Positions 16,601 through 24,112 of a stretch of 64,000 nt of DNA are shown piece after piece; the stretch's first letter is position 1; each line of letters starts with the position of its first letter. The DNA comes from Flavobacteriaceae bacterium PS02336. GTDB taxonomy: Bacteria > Bacteroidota > Bacteroidia > Flavobacteriales > Flavobacteriaceae. Location: the NCBI GenBank assembly GCA_029960065.1, contig JASCOF010000009.1:1-64000 (forward strand), read 5' to 3'. A model generated the notes under the pieces. It did not search any database, was not told the origin of the DNA, and saw only the letters and a list, made by a program, of their open reading frames with translations. Both the position numbers and the translations under genes were made by a program.

Positions 16601-17431
16601 TTAGCTCGCCGCGAATTCTTTATCTAATATTTTTGAAGCAATATACCTTGCTACACCATCTTCAGCATTTGTTTTAATCACTTCTAAATTTGGCAGAGTT
16701 TCTTTTAAAACTGCTGGTGCATTACCCATAATTAAACCTTTTCCAGATGCCGACAACATTTGAACATCATTAAATCCGTCGCCAAAAGAGACGGCTTGAT
16801 CTAAAGTATAACCTTCTTTTTCTAAAACTTGTTCAATTGCAACTGCTTTATCTATAGATTTATCCATAAATTCTAAACAAGTTGGCAAACTAAAAGCGTG
16901 ATGCAAATGCTCTGAAGAATTGGCTAAAACGTCATCTTTTAATTTTACTAATTTTTCGTGATCGTCACATGAAAAGAAAATTTTAATCGCTCCAAAATCT
17001 TCTAAATTTTTATAGTCTACTAATTCTGGACGATATTTTAATTCTGCTTGAAAAGAGTTCAATCTTTCATTCCATTTGTTGGTCTGCCAAACATTTTCTT
17101 TAAATAAAACTACAGTAATTGCTGGATCGATTTCAACATTTAAAGCCGCTTTAACCACATCGCTGTCTAAGTTAAAAGCAAAAAGCTGTTCTTTATTTGG
17201 TGAATGGATTCTAGCTCCGTTTGAACTTACTAAGTAAACAGGAACTTCAAGCGTTTCTATAATCGCCATTGCATCTAGATGATGACGACCAGTTGCGACA
17301 ACAATTAAATAACCTTGATTGTGAAGTTCTTGAAAAATGGATTTAGTATAATCTGAAATTCTGTGTTGTGGGTTGAGTAAAGTTCCGTCAAGGTCACTTA
17401 CTACAACTTTTATATTTTTAAGTTTTGTCAT
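16601..17431 (-). CDS. Cof-type HAD-superfamily hydrolase
   Basis: A 276-residue cytosolic phosphatase of the haloacid dehalogenase superfamily, Cof/YbiV-like (type IIB cap). Motif I is VVSDLDGTLLNP with the nucleophile Asp, motif II is VVATGRH, and motif IV is SFGDGFNDVQML. Substrates of this group are sugar phosphates and other small phosphates, and the exact one cannot be read. I chose the ATG giving MTKLKN over a start four codons upstream because the motif I spacing then matches the family; the distance is small and either is possible. A full consensus promoter lies upstream. Confidence 0.88.
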   Translation of the reverse strand: MTKLKNIKVVVSDLDGTLLNPQHRISDYTKSIFQELHNQGYLIVVATGRHHLDAMAIIETLEVPVYLVSSNGARIHSPNKEQLFAFNLDSDVVKAALNVEIDPAITVVLFKENVWQTNKWNERLNSFQAELKYRPELVDYKNLEDFGAIKIFFSCDDHEKLVKLKDDVLANSSEHLHHAFSLPTCLEFMDKSIDKAVAIEQVLEKEGYTLDQAVSFGDGFNDVQMLSASGKGLIMGNAPAVLKETLPNLEVIKTNAEDGVARYIASKILDKEFAAS

Positions 17432-17457
17432 ATTAATTATCAAATATCGATGATAGG

Positions 17458-17488
17458 CAAATTTAAGGTTTTAAGCTCGTTTAGACAA
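17458..17488 (-). promoter_or_regulatory. Promoter of the HAD phosphatase gene
   Basis: On the minus strand TTG (17488-17486), a 20-base spacer and TAAATTTG (17465-17458) match the consensus, 27 bases before the chosen start codon. Confidence 0.7.
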
Positions 17489-17531
17489 AGATTCCAAGCT
17501 TTGAAAGTCAAAATTGAGGCAAGTTTATTAT

Positions 17532-17555
17532 TTATTTAACTATTCGGTTAAATAA
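17532..17555. terminator. AT-rich hairpin after the DUF1801 gene
   Basis: TTATTTAAC and GTTAAATAA form a perfect 9-bp stem with a 6-base loop. The stem is AT-rich and the T-tract is weak, so it may only be a minor terminator. Confidence 0.35.
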
Positions 17556-17569
17556 TGCTTTTTAGATAA

Positions 17570-17932
17570 TTAAATCTTAACAATTCCAGATTTGTATAAA
17601 TTTACGGCTTTCTGAATTACAAATTCAATTTGTTCTAAAAGTAAATCTTCTTTACTATCAAACATCATGATTTTCATTCGTGAACGTTTTTCTTGAATGA
17701 GAAAAGGTTCATCAAAGTGTTTCCCTTCCACAATTCCAATGTAAGGTTGTTTAAGTTTTTTATGAATCCATAAATAACAGAACATTTTTCCTTTATAACA
17801 AAAAAATGGCATTCCGTATTTTAATGTATTTGTAATGTCTTTATCTTGTTTAAGAATGATTTCTTTTAATGCCAAAAATATCCCTTTTATGGGTTCTTCC
17901 TGGTTTAGGTAGAAATCGTCTAGTTGTTTCAT
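17570..17932 (-). CDS. DUF1801 domain-containing protein
   Basis: A 120-residue cytosolic protein resembling the DUF1801/YdhG-like fold, recognised from LKYGMPFFCYKGKMFCYLWI and the DIT preceding it. I chose the start giving MKQLDDFYLN because it falls 11 bases after the stop of the upstream gene; a frame extending to 17968 would overlap that gene and add an untypical N-terminus. No catalytic motif is visible and the function is unknown. It is probably cotranscribed with the exported protein upstream. Confidence 0.75.
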   Translation of the reverse strand: MKQLDDFYLNQEEPIKGIFLALKEIILKQDKDITNTLKYGMPFFCYKGKMFCYLWIHKKLKQPYIGIVEGKHFDEPFLIQEKRSRMKIMMFDSKEDLLLEQIEFVIQKAVNLYKSGIVKI

Positions 17933-17943
17933 CGTTTTATAAT

Positions 17944-18633
17944 TTAATAAATAAAACCATCTTTCCAATCAATAATTTCTTTTGGATGATCTTTATCATT
18001 TGGATAATTCATTTTTACAAATTTAAACTGTTCTTTAGTCATCAATACAATTCTTCCATCGTTACCACAACTAATTGGATAAAATTGTTCATCACTGCCT
18101 TGAATTTTAAGTTCGTTATTTAGCATTACAATAAAATTTAAATAGGCTATAGTCCAATCATAATTGCCAAAATTATTATCGAAAGCTACATATTCATTAC
18201 CGTTTAATTTTATCTTATGGAGTAAATGCTTATCATTCTGATCTTCGAATTCATCTGATATTAAAAGTTTTAAATTTAATTTATCAAATGAAGCTTTTAC
18301 AGTTTCTAAATATTGAATTAATCCTTTTCCCTCAAATAATGTTTCAGAATCAATAAAATAAAATCTATTGTCGGTAAAACTTAAATCCTCTCTCATGTGG
18401 CCTTCAAAAAAACTTAATTCGTCGTAAGATTTTTCAAAATCTTCTTTTGTAATTTTTAAATCCTTTTTATCTGTTAGATTGAAAAATTTTAATTTATTAA
18501 GTTCTGAAACAATTTCTCTTCCTGATAATTTCTTGATGTAATTATCTGAGCTTTTCTTTTCACTTTTTTGAGCATAAATCCTAAATGCAAAAAAAAACAC
18601 AAGACCTATTACAAATATAATTTTACTTTCCAT
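17944..18633 (-). CDS. Exported protein of unknown function
   Basis: I do not recognise this 229-residue protein. It has a hydrophobic signal peptide (about 1-21, FVIGLVFFFAFRIYAQ), then a soluble, Lys/Asp/Asn-rich region. The C-terminal part (SCGNDGRIVLMTKEQFKFVK, then WKDGFIY) recalls small SMI1/KNR4- or immunity-like proteins, but this is not a match I can defend. It precedes the DUF1801 gene by 11 bases. There are no toxin genes nearby. Confidence 0.6.
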   Translation of the reverse strand: MESKIIFVIGLVFFFAFRIYAQKSEKKSSDNYIKKLSGREIVSELNKLKFFNLTDKKDLKITKEDFEKSYDELSFFEGHMREDLSFTDNRFYFIDSETLFEGKGLIQYLETVKASFDKLNLKLLISDEFEDQNDKHLLHKIKLNGNEYVAFDNNFGNYDWTIAYLNFIVMLNNELKIQGSDEQFYPISCGNDGRIVLMTKEQFKFVKMNYPNDKDHPKEIIDWKDGFIY

Positions 18634-18739
18634 TAATAAAATTGACCTCTTCTTTCTTGTTTATATTATTCAAAAAAAATATTCGTTTTACACCTTTCAA
18701 AAAGACAAGTGCAAAACGAATATTCTTCAATTGTATTTA

Positions 18740-18798
18740 GCCACAGATTAAAGGGTTAAAATGATTTTATAATCTGTGAAAATCATTTAATCTGTGGC
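18740..18798. repeat. Nested inverted repeat, gccacagatt type
   Basis: GCCACAGATTAAA (18740-18752) and TTTAATCTGTGGC (18786-18798) are perfect inverted copies, with a second inner pair AAAATGATTTT / AAAATCATTT. The gccacagatt word is a familiar intergenic repeat in Flavobacterium. It lies between phoH and the exported unknown, and could also act as a terminator for phoH. Confidence 0.55.
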
Positions 18799-18835
18799 AA
18801 ATTCATTTCACTTTTTACATTTTCATTTCACAAAT

Positions 18836-19786
18836 TTAATCGTGATTCTCAATTTGTTTATAAGCGTCAATTACCTTTTTCACTAATCTATGACGAACGA
18901 TATCTTTATCATCAAGATAAATGATTCCAATTCCTTCAATGTCTTTTAGAACCAAAATTGCTTCTTTAAGACCCGAAATAGTTCTTCTTGGTAAATCGAC
19001 CTGTCCAGGATCACCCGTAATCATAAATTTGGCGTTTTTTCCCATACGAGTCAAAAACATTTTCATTTGTGAATGGGTTGTATTTTGTGCTTCATCAAGG
19101 ATTACAAAGGCATTGTCAAGCGTTCGCCCACGCATAAAGGCAAGCGGCGCAATTTGAATAATTCCTTTTAAGATGTAATCTTCGAGTTTTTCATTCGGAA
19201 GCATATCACGCAGCGCATCGTAAAGCGGCTGCATATAAGGATCTAATTTTTCTTTCATATCCCCAGGAAGAAATCCGAGATTTTCTCCGGCTTCAACCGC
19301 TGGACGTGTCAGGATGATCCTCTTAACTTCTTTATCTTTTAACATTTTAACCGCCATAGCGACACCGGTATATGTTTTTCCGGTTCCAGCAGGACCAATG
19401 GCAAAGACCATATCATTTTTCTTAATAGTATCAACCAGCAATTGCTGATTTGGTGTCATCGCCTTAATAATCTTGCCGCCAACACCATGAACTAAAATTT
19501 TGTCATGATCGTAACCTCTTTTTTCTTCTTGGCCATCACTCATAATTACACGTTCAATTACATTGTCATCAATATTATTATAACGTGTAAAATGAAGCAT
19601 TAATCGTTGAAATCTTTTTTCGAATTCGTCTAAAACTTCTTTTTCGCCAAATGCTTTTAAAGTTGTCCCTCGTGCTACGATTTTAAGCTTTGGGTAGTAC
19701 TTTTTAATGATTTCTAAATGGCTGTCCTGCGCGCCCCAAAACTCTTTTGGAGCAATATCTACTAGCTCGATTATTCTTTCGTTCAA
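18836..19786 (-). CDS. PhoH family ATPase
   Basis: A 316-residue cytosolic PhoH-like NTPase, thought to act in RNA metabolism. It has an N-terminal small domain (KH-like, about 1-100), then Walker A GPAGTGKT (131-138), RPAVEAGENLGFLPGD, Walker B FVILDEAQN and MFLTRMGKNAKFMITGDPGQ. The start codon is TTG (NERIIELVDIAPKEF follows); no in-frame ATG is available before the conserved N-terminus, so the TTG is likely genuine. It is divergent from the SAM hydroxide adenosyltransferase gene. Confidence 0.9.
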   Translation of the reverse strand: MNERIIELVDIAPKEFWGAQDSHLEIIKKYYPKLKIVARGTTLKAFGEKEVLDEFEKRFQRLMLHFTRYNNIDDNVIERVIMSDGQEEKRGYDHDKILVHGVGGKIIKAMTPNQQLLVDTIKKNDMVFAIGPAGTGKTYTGVAMAVKMLKDKEVKRIILTRPAVEAGENLGFLPGDMKEKLDPYMQPLYDALRDMLPNEKLEDYILKGIIQIAPLAFMRGRTLDNAFVILDEAQNTTHSQMKMFLTRMGKNAKFMITGDPGQVDLPRRTISGLKEAILVLKDIEGIGIIYLDDKDIVRHRLVKKVIDAYKQIENHD

Positions 19787-19849
19787 ATGAAGTAGTTTTA
19801 AATTAAATAATTCCTTTTATTATTTTAGGGGTTGTCGGGTCTTTCTTAA

Positions 19850-19882
19850 GTCACAGTATTCAGTTGCAGTTTTCAGTTTTTT
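19850..19882. repeat. Heptamer array, GTTTTCA type (second copy)
   Basis: Units GTCACA, GTATTCA, GTTGCA, GTTTTCA and GTTTTTT lie head to tail, the same words as at 13996-14029 in a different order. It lies in the divergent phoH / SAM hydrolase intergenic region, where no other feature besides a minus-7 box was found. Confidence 0.6.
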
Positions 19883-19982
19883 GTTTCTTTAACTAAATCA
19901 GTGTTTCTGAATAGTGTAACAGGCAAATACTTTTAAAAACACAATTTGTCTTTTCTTTCTTTCAATTTGTGTTTACTATTAT

Positions 19983-19990
19983 TAGCTTTG
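19983..19990 (+). promoter_or_regulatory. Minus-7 box upstream of the SAM hydroxide adenosyltransferase gene
   Basis: TAGCTTTG fits TAnnTTTG, 59 bases before the start codon. No TTG is found at the usual spacing, so only half of the promoter is recognisable. Confidence 0.4.
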
Positions 19991-20049
19991 CATTTCTCAA
20001 ATTTAATGAAAATTAGATTTAAATACTATCAATAGTTATAAACAAAAAT

Positions 20050-20877
20050 ATGTCAATAATTACCCTTACTACAGACTACGGCTTAAAAGATCACTTTGTG
20101 GGGTCGCTGAAGGGTAAAATACTTTCTGAAAATCCAGAGGTTCAAATCATTGACATCTCTCACGACATCGATCCCTTTAATACTGCCGAAGCAAGTTATG
20201 TTATTGGCGCTTCTTATTTGAGCTTTCCAAAAGGCACAGTTCACCTTATTGGTGTCGATATTGAGCGTAATAAAGAGAACCAGCATATCGCCATGCAATG
20301 GAACGATCACTACTTTATTTGTGCCGATAACGGAATTTTAAGTATGCTTACGCAGAAGATTGTGCCGCAGAAAATTGTCGCCATTAATATTCACGATCGT
20401 TTTCCAATTGAATCTACCGATTTAGATATATTTGTTCAAGTGGCTTCACATCTAGCTAAAGGCGGTTTATTGAATGTAATTGGAAAAGAAATTACGGCTG
20501 TAAAAGAAGCGACAGAATTGCAGGCTATTGTAGCTGATGATGGAAATTCGATAAAAGGGTATGTCATTTATATTGACCATTTTGGAAACGTTGTTACTAA
20601 TATTTCTAAAAAACAATTCTTAGAAATTTCACGCGGACGCCCTTATGAAATCCCTATGAAACCAAAAAGCATCAAAACAATTCTGCCAAATTATTCGGCA
20701 ATTGCAACTTCTGATAAATATCCGATCAAAACCTATGAAGGTGAAAAACTAGCAATCTTCAATGAAGCAGGTTTTTTGGAAATTGCCATTTTTAGAAGTA
20801 ATCCTTCTAAAGTAGGTTCTGCCAATAGTCTTCTTGGTTTAAATTATCGTGATGTGATTACGATTAAGTTCTCCTAA
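20050..20877 (+). CDS. S-adenosyl-L-methionine hydroxide adenosyltransferase (DUF62)
   Basis: A 275-residue cytosolic enzyme of the SAM-dependent halogenase-like family, which in ordinary bacteria uses water/hydroxide to split SAM into adenosine and methionine. It begins with ITLTTDYGLKDHFVGSLKGK, has ISHDIDPFNTAEASYVIG and carries the later YVIYIDHFGNVVTNISKKQF. The family relies on an Asp-Arg-His triad, of which candidates are present (for example HDRFPIE). The length and motifs match the hydroxide branch and not the fluorinase/chlorinase branch, which have an extra loop. The physiological role of this family is not settled. Confidence 0.9.
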   Translation: MSIITLTTDYGLKDHFVGSLKGKILSENPEVQIIDISHDIDPFNTAEASYVIGASYLSFPKGTVHLIGVDIERNKENQHIAMQWNDHYFICADNGILSMLTQKIVPQKIVAINIHDRFPIESTDLDIFVQVASHLAKGGLLNVIGKEITAVKEATELQAIVADDGNSIKGYVIYIDHFGNVVTNISKKQFLEISRGRPYEIPMKPKSIKTILPNYSAIATSDKYPIKTYEGEKLAIFNEAGFLEIAIFRSNPSKVGSANSLLGLNYRDVITIKFS

Positions 20878-20950
20878 ATTAATTTTAGATTTTAGATTTG
20901 TTTGCTCGCAGATTTTGCTGATTGAGCAGATTTATATTGATTTTCATTAT

Positions 20951-21030
20951 AAATATAGCCCGTGGTTTCAACCACGGGGACGCATTATTATAAACGTTGT
21001 GTTCCCGTGGTTGAAACCACGGGCTATATT
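20951..21030. repeat. REPIN-like pair of palindromic repeats (cccgtggtttcaaccacggg)
   Basis: Two copies of a palindrome (CCCGTGGTT-TC-AACCACGGG) lie in inverted orientation 20 bases apart, each with AAATATAG on the outer side, so the outer 28 bases form a perfect long inverted repeat. This is the layout of REPINs, mobilised by REP-associated tyrosine transposases. No such transposase gene is in the window. Confidence 0.8.
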
Positions 21031-21112
21031 TGAAAAACTTGTTCTGATTAAAATTTGAAAAACATGATTTTATAATATTTCGTTTTTTATATAAAACAAC
21101 AATCAAATTTGG

Positions 21113-21120
21113 TATTTTTG
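21113..21120 (+). promoter_or_regulatory. Minus-7 box of the monooxygenase-like gene
   Basis: TATTTTTG followed by CGCACC resembles the start region of strong Bacteroidota promoters. No TTG is found 17-23 bases upstream. If used, the transcript carries the AATCTAA heptamers in its leader. Confidence 0.45.
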
Positions 21121-21150
21121 CGCACCTGTAAGACTTTAGACAATTCAAAA

Positions 21151-21178
21151 AATCTAAAATCTAAAATCAGAAATCTAA
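21151..21178. repeat. Heptamer array, AATCTAA type
   Basis: Units AATCTAA, AATCTAA, AATCAGA and AATCTAA run head to tail without a break, ending 10 bases before the monooxygenase-like start codon. TTTTAGATTTTAGA at 20883-20896 is the inverted counterpart. Confidence 0.7.
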
Positions 21179-21188
21179 AATTGAATAC

Positions 21189-21485
21189 ATGTTTGTCCGA
21201 ATAGTAAAAATGAGTTTTCACGAAGAAAAAATTCCTGAATTTCTAGAGAATTTTGAATCTGTGAAAGATAAAATACGAAATGCAGATGGAAACCGTTTTT
21301 TAGAATTGTATCAAGATAAAAATGATAAATGCATCTTTTTCACTTACAGTTACTGGGAAACAGAAGAAGATTTAGAAAATTACAGAAATTCTGAATTATT
21401 TAATACTGTTTGGGATTTCACAAAGAAACTATTCAATGCAAAACCAGAAGCGTGGAGCGTTGATAAATTGGTTAGCTTAAATTAA
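21189..21485 (+). CDS. Antibiotic biosynthesis monooxygenase-domain (ABM) protein
   Basis: A 98-residue cytosolic protein with a dimeric alpha/beta-barrel (ABM-like) fold. The family is recognisable from VRIVKMSFHEEKIPEFLENF, LELYQDKNDKCIFFTYSYWE and VWDFTKKLFNAKPEAWSVDK. Members include quinol and heme monooxygenases, but many are uncharacterised and no cofactor ligand can be assigned here. It stands between two repeat blocks, upstream of gldF. Confidence 0.75.
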   Translation: MFVRIVKMSFHEEKIPEFLENFESVKDKIRNADGNRFLELYQDKNDKCIFFTYSYWETEEDLENYRNSELFNTVWDFTKKLFNAKPEAWSVDKLVSLN

Positions 21486-21493
21486 AATGATAT

Positions 21494-21574
21494 TTAACCG
21501 CAAAGAACGCAAGTTTTCTTCTTAAAAAGCTTTATAGAAAACGCTAAGTAAAACTTTGCGTTCTTTGCGGTTAA
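21494..21574. repeat. Long inverted repeat, aaccgcaaagaacgcaa type
   Basis: The 19-base TTAACCGCAAAGAACGCAA (21494-21512) and its exact reverse complement (21556-21574) enclose 43 bases. A related, more elaborate element is at 25415-25536. It ends 20 bases before the gldF start, so in a gldF transcript it would form a long leader hairpin. Confidence 0.75.
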
Positions 21575-21594
21575 AAAAACTTGAAACAAAATAT

Positions 21595-22320
21595 ATGAAG
21601 TCTATAATATTACGAGAAATAAAATCCTTTTTTGGTTCGCCGATAGGTTATTTAGTCATTGCGATTTTCTTAATCAGCAACGGACTATTTTTATGGGTAT
21701 TTGAAGGAGATTATAACATTTTAAATTCAGGTTATGCCGATTTAACTCCGTTTTTTACTTTGGCGCCATGGATTTTGATTTTCTTAATTCCAGCCGTAAC
21801 CATGAGAAGTTTCTCTGACGAAAAAAAGCAAGGAACTTTAGAATTGTTATTGACAAAACCTTTATCAATCTGGGAAATTGTAAATGGTAAGTTTTTCGGT
21901 TCGCTCCTATTAATTATTCTGGCAATTATTCCAACATTGATTTACGTAAAAGTAATTTCAGATTTAGGTTCGCCAGAAGGAAATATTGACATGGGAAGCA
22001 CAATTGGTTCTTACTTCGGATTGTTATTTTTAATTGCTTCCTATTCAGCAATCGGAATCTTCACTTCTACCCTTTCAGAGAATCAGATTGTCGCTTTTAT
22101 TATTGCCGTTTTCTTATGTTTCTTCTTTTATTTTGGTTTTGAAGGTTTAGCGGCTTTAATTCCTGGTTCAAACAATTTTATTGCTGTGTTGGGAATGCAG
22201 AATCATTTTAAAAGTATGAGTCGAGGTGTAATCGATACCAGAGACATTATCTATTTTTTAAGCATCACCATCGCTTTTCTATCTTTTACTGTTTATCAAT
22301 TAAAATCTTTTAAAGCGTAA
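21595..22320 (+). CDS. gldF: Gliding-associated ABC transporter permease GldF
   Basis: A 241-residue inner membrane ABC-2-type permease with six predicted membrane segments and the motif DEKKQGTLELLLTKPLSIWE typical of this group. Together with GldG and the ATPase GldA it forms a transporter required for gliding in several flavobacteria. I chose the ATG giving MKSIILREIK; the frame extending upstream runs into the inverted repeat and adds a basic, untypical segment. It overlaps gldG by one base (TAATG), so they are translationally coupled. No gldA is in the window. Confidence 0.92.
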   Translation: MKSIILREIKSFFGSPIGYLVIAIFLISNGLFLWVFEGDYNILNSGYADLTPFFTLAPWILIFLIPAVTMRSFSDEKKQGTLELLLTKPLSIWEIVNGKFFGSLLLIILAIIPTLIYVKVISDLGSPEGNIDMGSTIGSYFGLLFLIASYSAIGIFTSTLSENQIVAFIIAVFLCFFFYFGFEGLAALIPGSNNFIAVLGMQNHFKSMSRGVIDTRDIIYFLSITIAFLSFTVYQLKSFKA

Positions 22321-24005
22321 TGAAAGCATCTACAAAGCAAAATTTAAAAACATTAGGGATTACTCTATTTATTTTAGTTGTTTTAAATGTACTTGGAACT
22401 TTATTTTTTCATCGTTTTGATTTAACAAAAGACCAACGTTATACTTTATCTCCAACATCATTAGGAATTGTAAAGCAAGTTCAGAATCCGTTGTCTATAA
22501 AAATTTATATGGCTGGTGAACTTCCTGCCGATTTTAGACGTTTACAACAGGAAACTAAACAATTACTAGAAGAATTTCAGGCTTACAATAAAAATATTGT
22601 TTTCGAATTTGTTGATCCTTTAGAAAATGAAGATGAAAGCGATGAACTAACAAAATCTCTTTTCCAAAAAGGATTAACTCCAATAAATATTACAGTTGAC
22701 GATAAAGGAAAACAGTCTCAGGCGATGGTTTTTCCTTGGGCAGTTGCAGTTTATAATGGTAAAGAAGTAAATATTCCGTTGTTGAAAAACATAATGGGTG
22801 CTTCGACTACTCAAAAAGTAATTGGATCAATTCAGCACTTGGAATATTCGATTGCTGATGCTATCAATAAAGTGACTAAAACCAAACAGAAAAAAGTTGC
22901 TATCATAAAAGGAAATGGTGAATTAAAAGAAAGCCACATCGCAAAAATGCTGATGCAGATTCATGAAAGTTATCTTATCGGACCTTTTACATTAGATTCT
23001 GTTGCTAAAAATCCGACTGCTACTTTAAATGAATTGAAGAAATACGATTTAGCAATAATATCAAAACCAACTGAGAGATTCTCTGACGAAGAAAAAGAAG
23101 TTCTCGATCAATATATTATGAATGGCGGAAAAACACTTTGGTTAATCGACCAAGTTGCTGCCGATATGGACAGTTTATATAATGATGCAGGTGCAACTTT
23201 GGCCTATCCGAGAGATTTAAACCTTAATGATATGTTCTTCAAATACGGATTCAGAATTAATCCAGATTTAGTAAAAGACGAACAAGGAACACCAATAAAA
23301 CTGGCAACCGGCGAACAAGGAAGTGCCACGCAATACCAAGATTTTGTGTGGAAGTTTGCACCGCAGGTTTTTCCAACAAGCCAGCATCCAATTGTAAAAA
23401 ACCTAGGCGGTATTAAATTTGATTTCGCGAGTCCAATAGATACTTTGAAAAATGGAATCAAAAAAACGGTTTTATTACAATCATCGCAATATTCAAAGAC
23501 TATTGGTTCTCCAGCAGAAATTAGTCTTAATATGGTAACTGAAAAAACAACACCAAAAGACTACATCAATAAAGGAAATATAAATCTTGCCGTTTTATTA
23601 GAAGGAAATTTCCATTCTGCTTTTGAAAACAGGGTACTGCCTTTCAAAGACAATTCTTTTACTGCAAAAGGAAAACCAAATAAAATGATTGTAGTTGCCG
23701 ATGGAGATATTGCCAGAAACCAGTTGGACAAAAACAGAATGCCGGTAGAATTAGGTTACGATCAAAGAACTGGAAATCTTTACGACAATAAAGACTTTAT
23801 CATGAATTGTATTAATTATCTGCTTGACGATACCGGACTTATTAACATTAGAAGCAAAGATGTAGAACTGCCTTTATTAGACAAAGAAAAAGTTTATGAA
23901 AGCTACAGCATTACGCAATTCATAACTATCGGAGTTCCAATTCTAATTTTATTGGTTTTTGGACTAGTTTTTACATTTGTAAGAAAAAGAAAATACAGCA
24001 AATAG
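22320..24005 (+). CDS. gldG: Gliding-associated ABC transporter substrate-binding protein GldG
   Basis: A 561-residue protein with an N-terminal membrane anchor (about 10-30), a large periplasmic region of the GldG/ABC-type uncharacterised transport family (RYTLSPTSLGIVKQVQNPLS, IKGNGELKESHIAKML, YDLAIISKPTERFSDEEKEV) and a C-terminal transmembrane helix (about 535-555, followed by RKRKYSK). It acts with GldF in the transporter needed for gliding motility. dnaN follows after 107 bases with its own minus-7 box. Confidence 0.93.
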   Translation: MKASTKQNLKTLGITLFILVVLNVLGTLFFHRFDLTKDQRYTLSPTSLGIVKQVQNPLSIKIYMAGELPADFRRLQQETKQLLEEFQAYNKNIVFEFVDPLENEDESDELTKSLFQKGLTPINITVDDKGKQSQAMVFPWAVAVYNGKEVNIPLLKNIMGASTTQKVIGSIQHLEYSIADAINKVTKTKQKKVAIIKGNGELKESHIAKMLMQIHESYLIGPFTLDSVAKNPTATLNELKKYDLAIISKPTERFSDEEKEVLDQYIMNGGKTLWLIDQVAADMDSLYNDAGATLAYPRDLNLNDMFFKYGFRINPDLVKDEQGTPIKLATGEQGSATQYQDFVWKFAPQVFPTSQHPIVKNLGGIKFDFASPIDTLKNGIKKTVLLQSSQYSKTIGSPAEISLNMVTEKTTPKDYINKGNINLAVLLEGNFHSAFENRVLPFKDNSFTAKGKPNKMIVVADGDIARNQLDKNRMPVELGYDQRTGNLYDNKDFIMNCINYLLDDTGLINIRSKDVELPLLDKEKVYESYSITQFITIGVPILILLVFGLVFTFVRKRKYSK

Positions 24006-24045
24006 ATGTTAATAAAAAAATGTGATACTTTAGATAGTTTAAGAT

Positions 24046-24053
24046 ATATTTGT
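24046..24053 (+). promoter_or_regulatory. Minus-7 box of dnaN
   Basis: TATATTTG is an exact TAnnTTTG match, 59 bases before the chosen dnaN start. It lies downstream of gldG, so dnaN is probably transcribed on its own. The minus-33 side is weak (no TTG at the right spacing). Confidence 0.5.
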
Positions 24054-24112
24054 AATCCGTATATTTAGCCGTTTATTTGCTAAAGCATCCATCAAAAAAT
24101 AAAATAAAACAG

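Larger units (their letters stand above)
20878..21188. other. Repeat-dense intergenic region
   Basis: No gene is supported here. From left to right it holds two TTTTAGA heptamers (20883-20896), a REPIN-like double palindrome (20951-21030), a TATTTTTG minus-7 box (21113-21120) and an AATCTAA heptamer array (21151-21178). The left heptamers are the reverse complement of the right ones, so the whole block is bracketed by inverted copies. Confidence 0.6.

Noticed and set aside
17933-17968. Upstream start for the DUF1801 protein
   Set aside because: It would overlap the preceding gene's end and gives an untypical N-terminus; the later ATG is just past that stop.
20951-21030. tRNA or other folded RNA gene
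   Set aside because: Two perfect palindromes in inverted order fit a REPIN; there is no cloverleaf or CCA end.
20885-21148. 87-residue minus-strand frame
   Set aside because: It lies across the REPIN and heptamers and has no start or composition supporting a gene.
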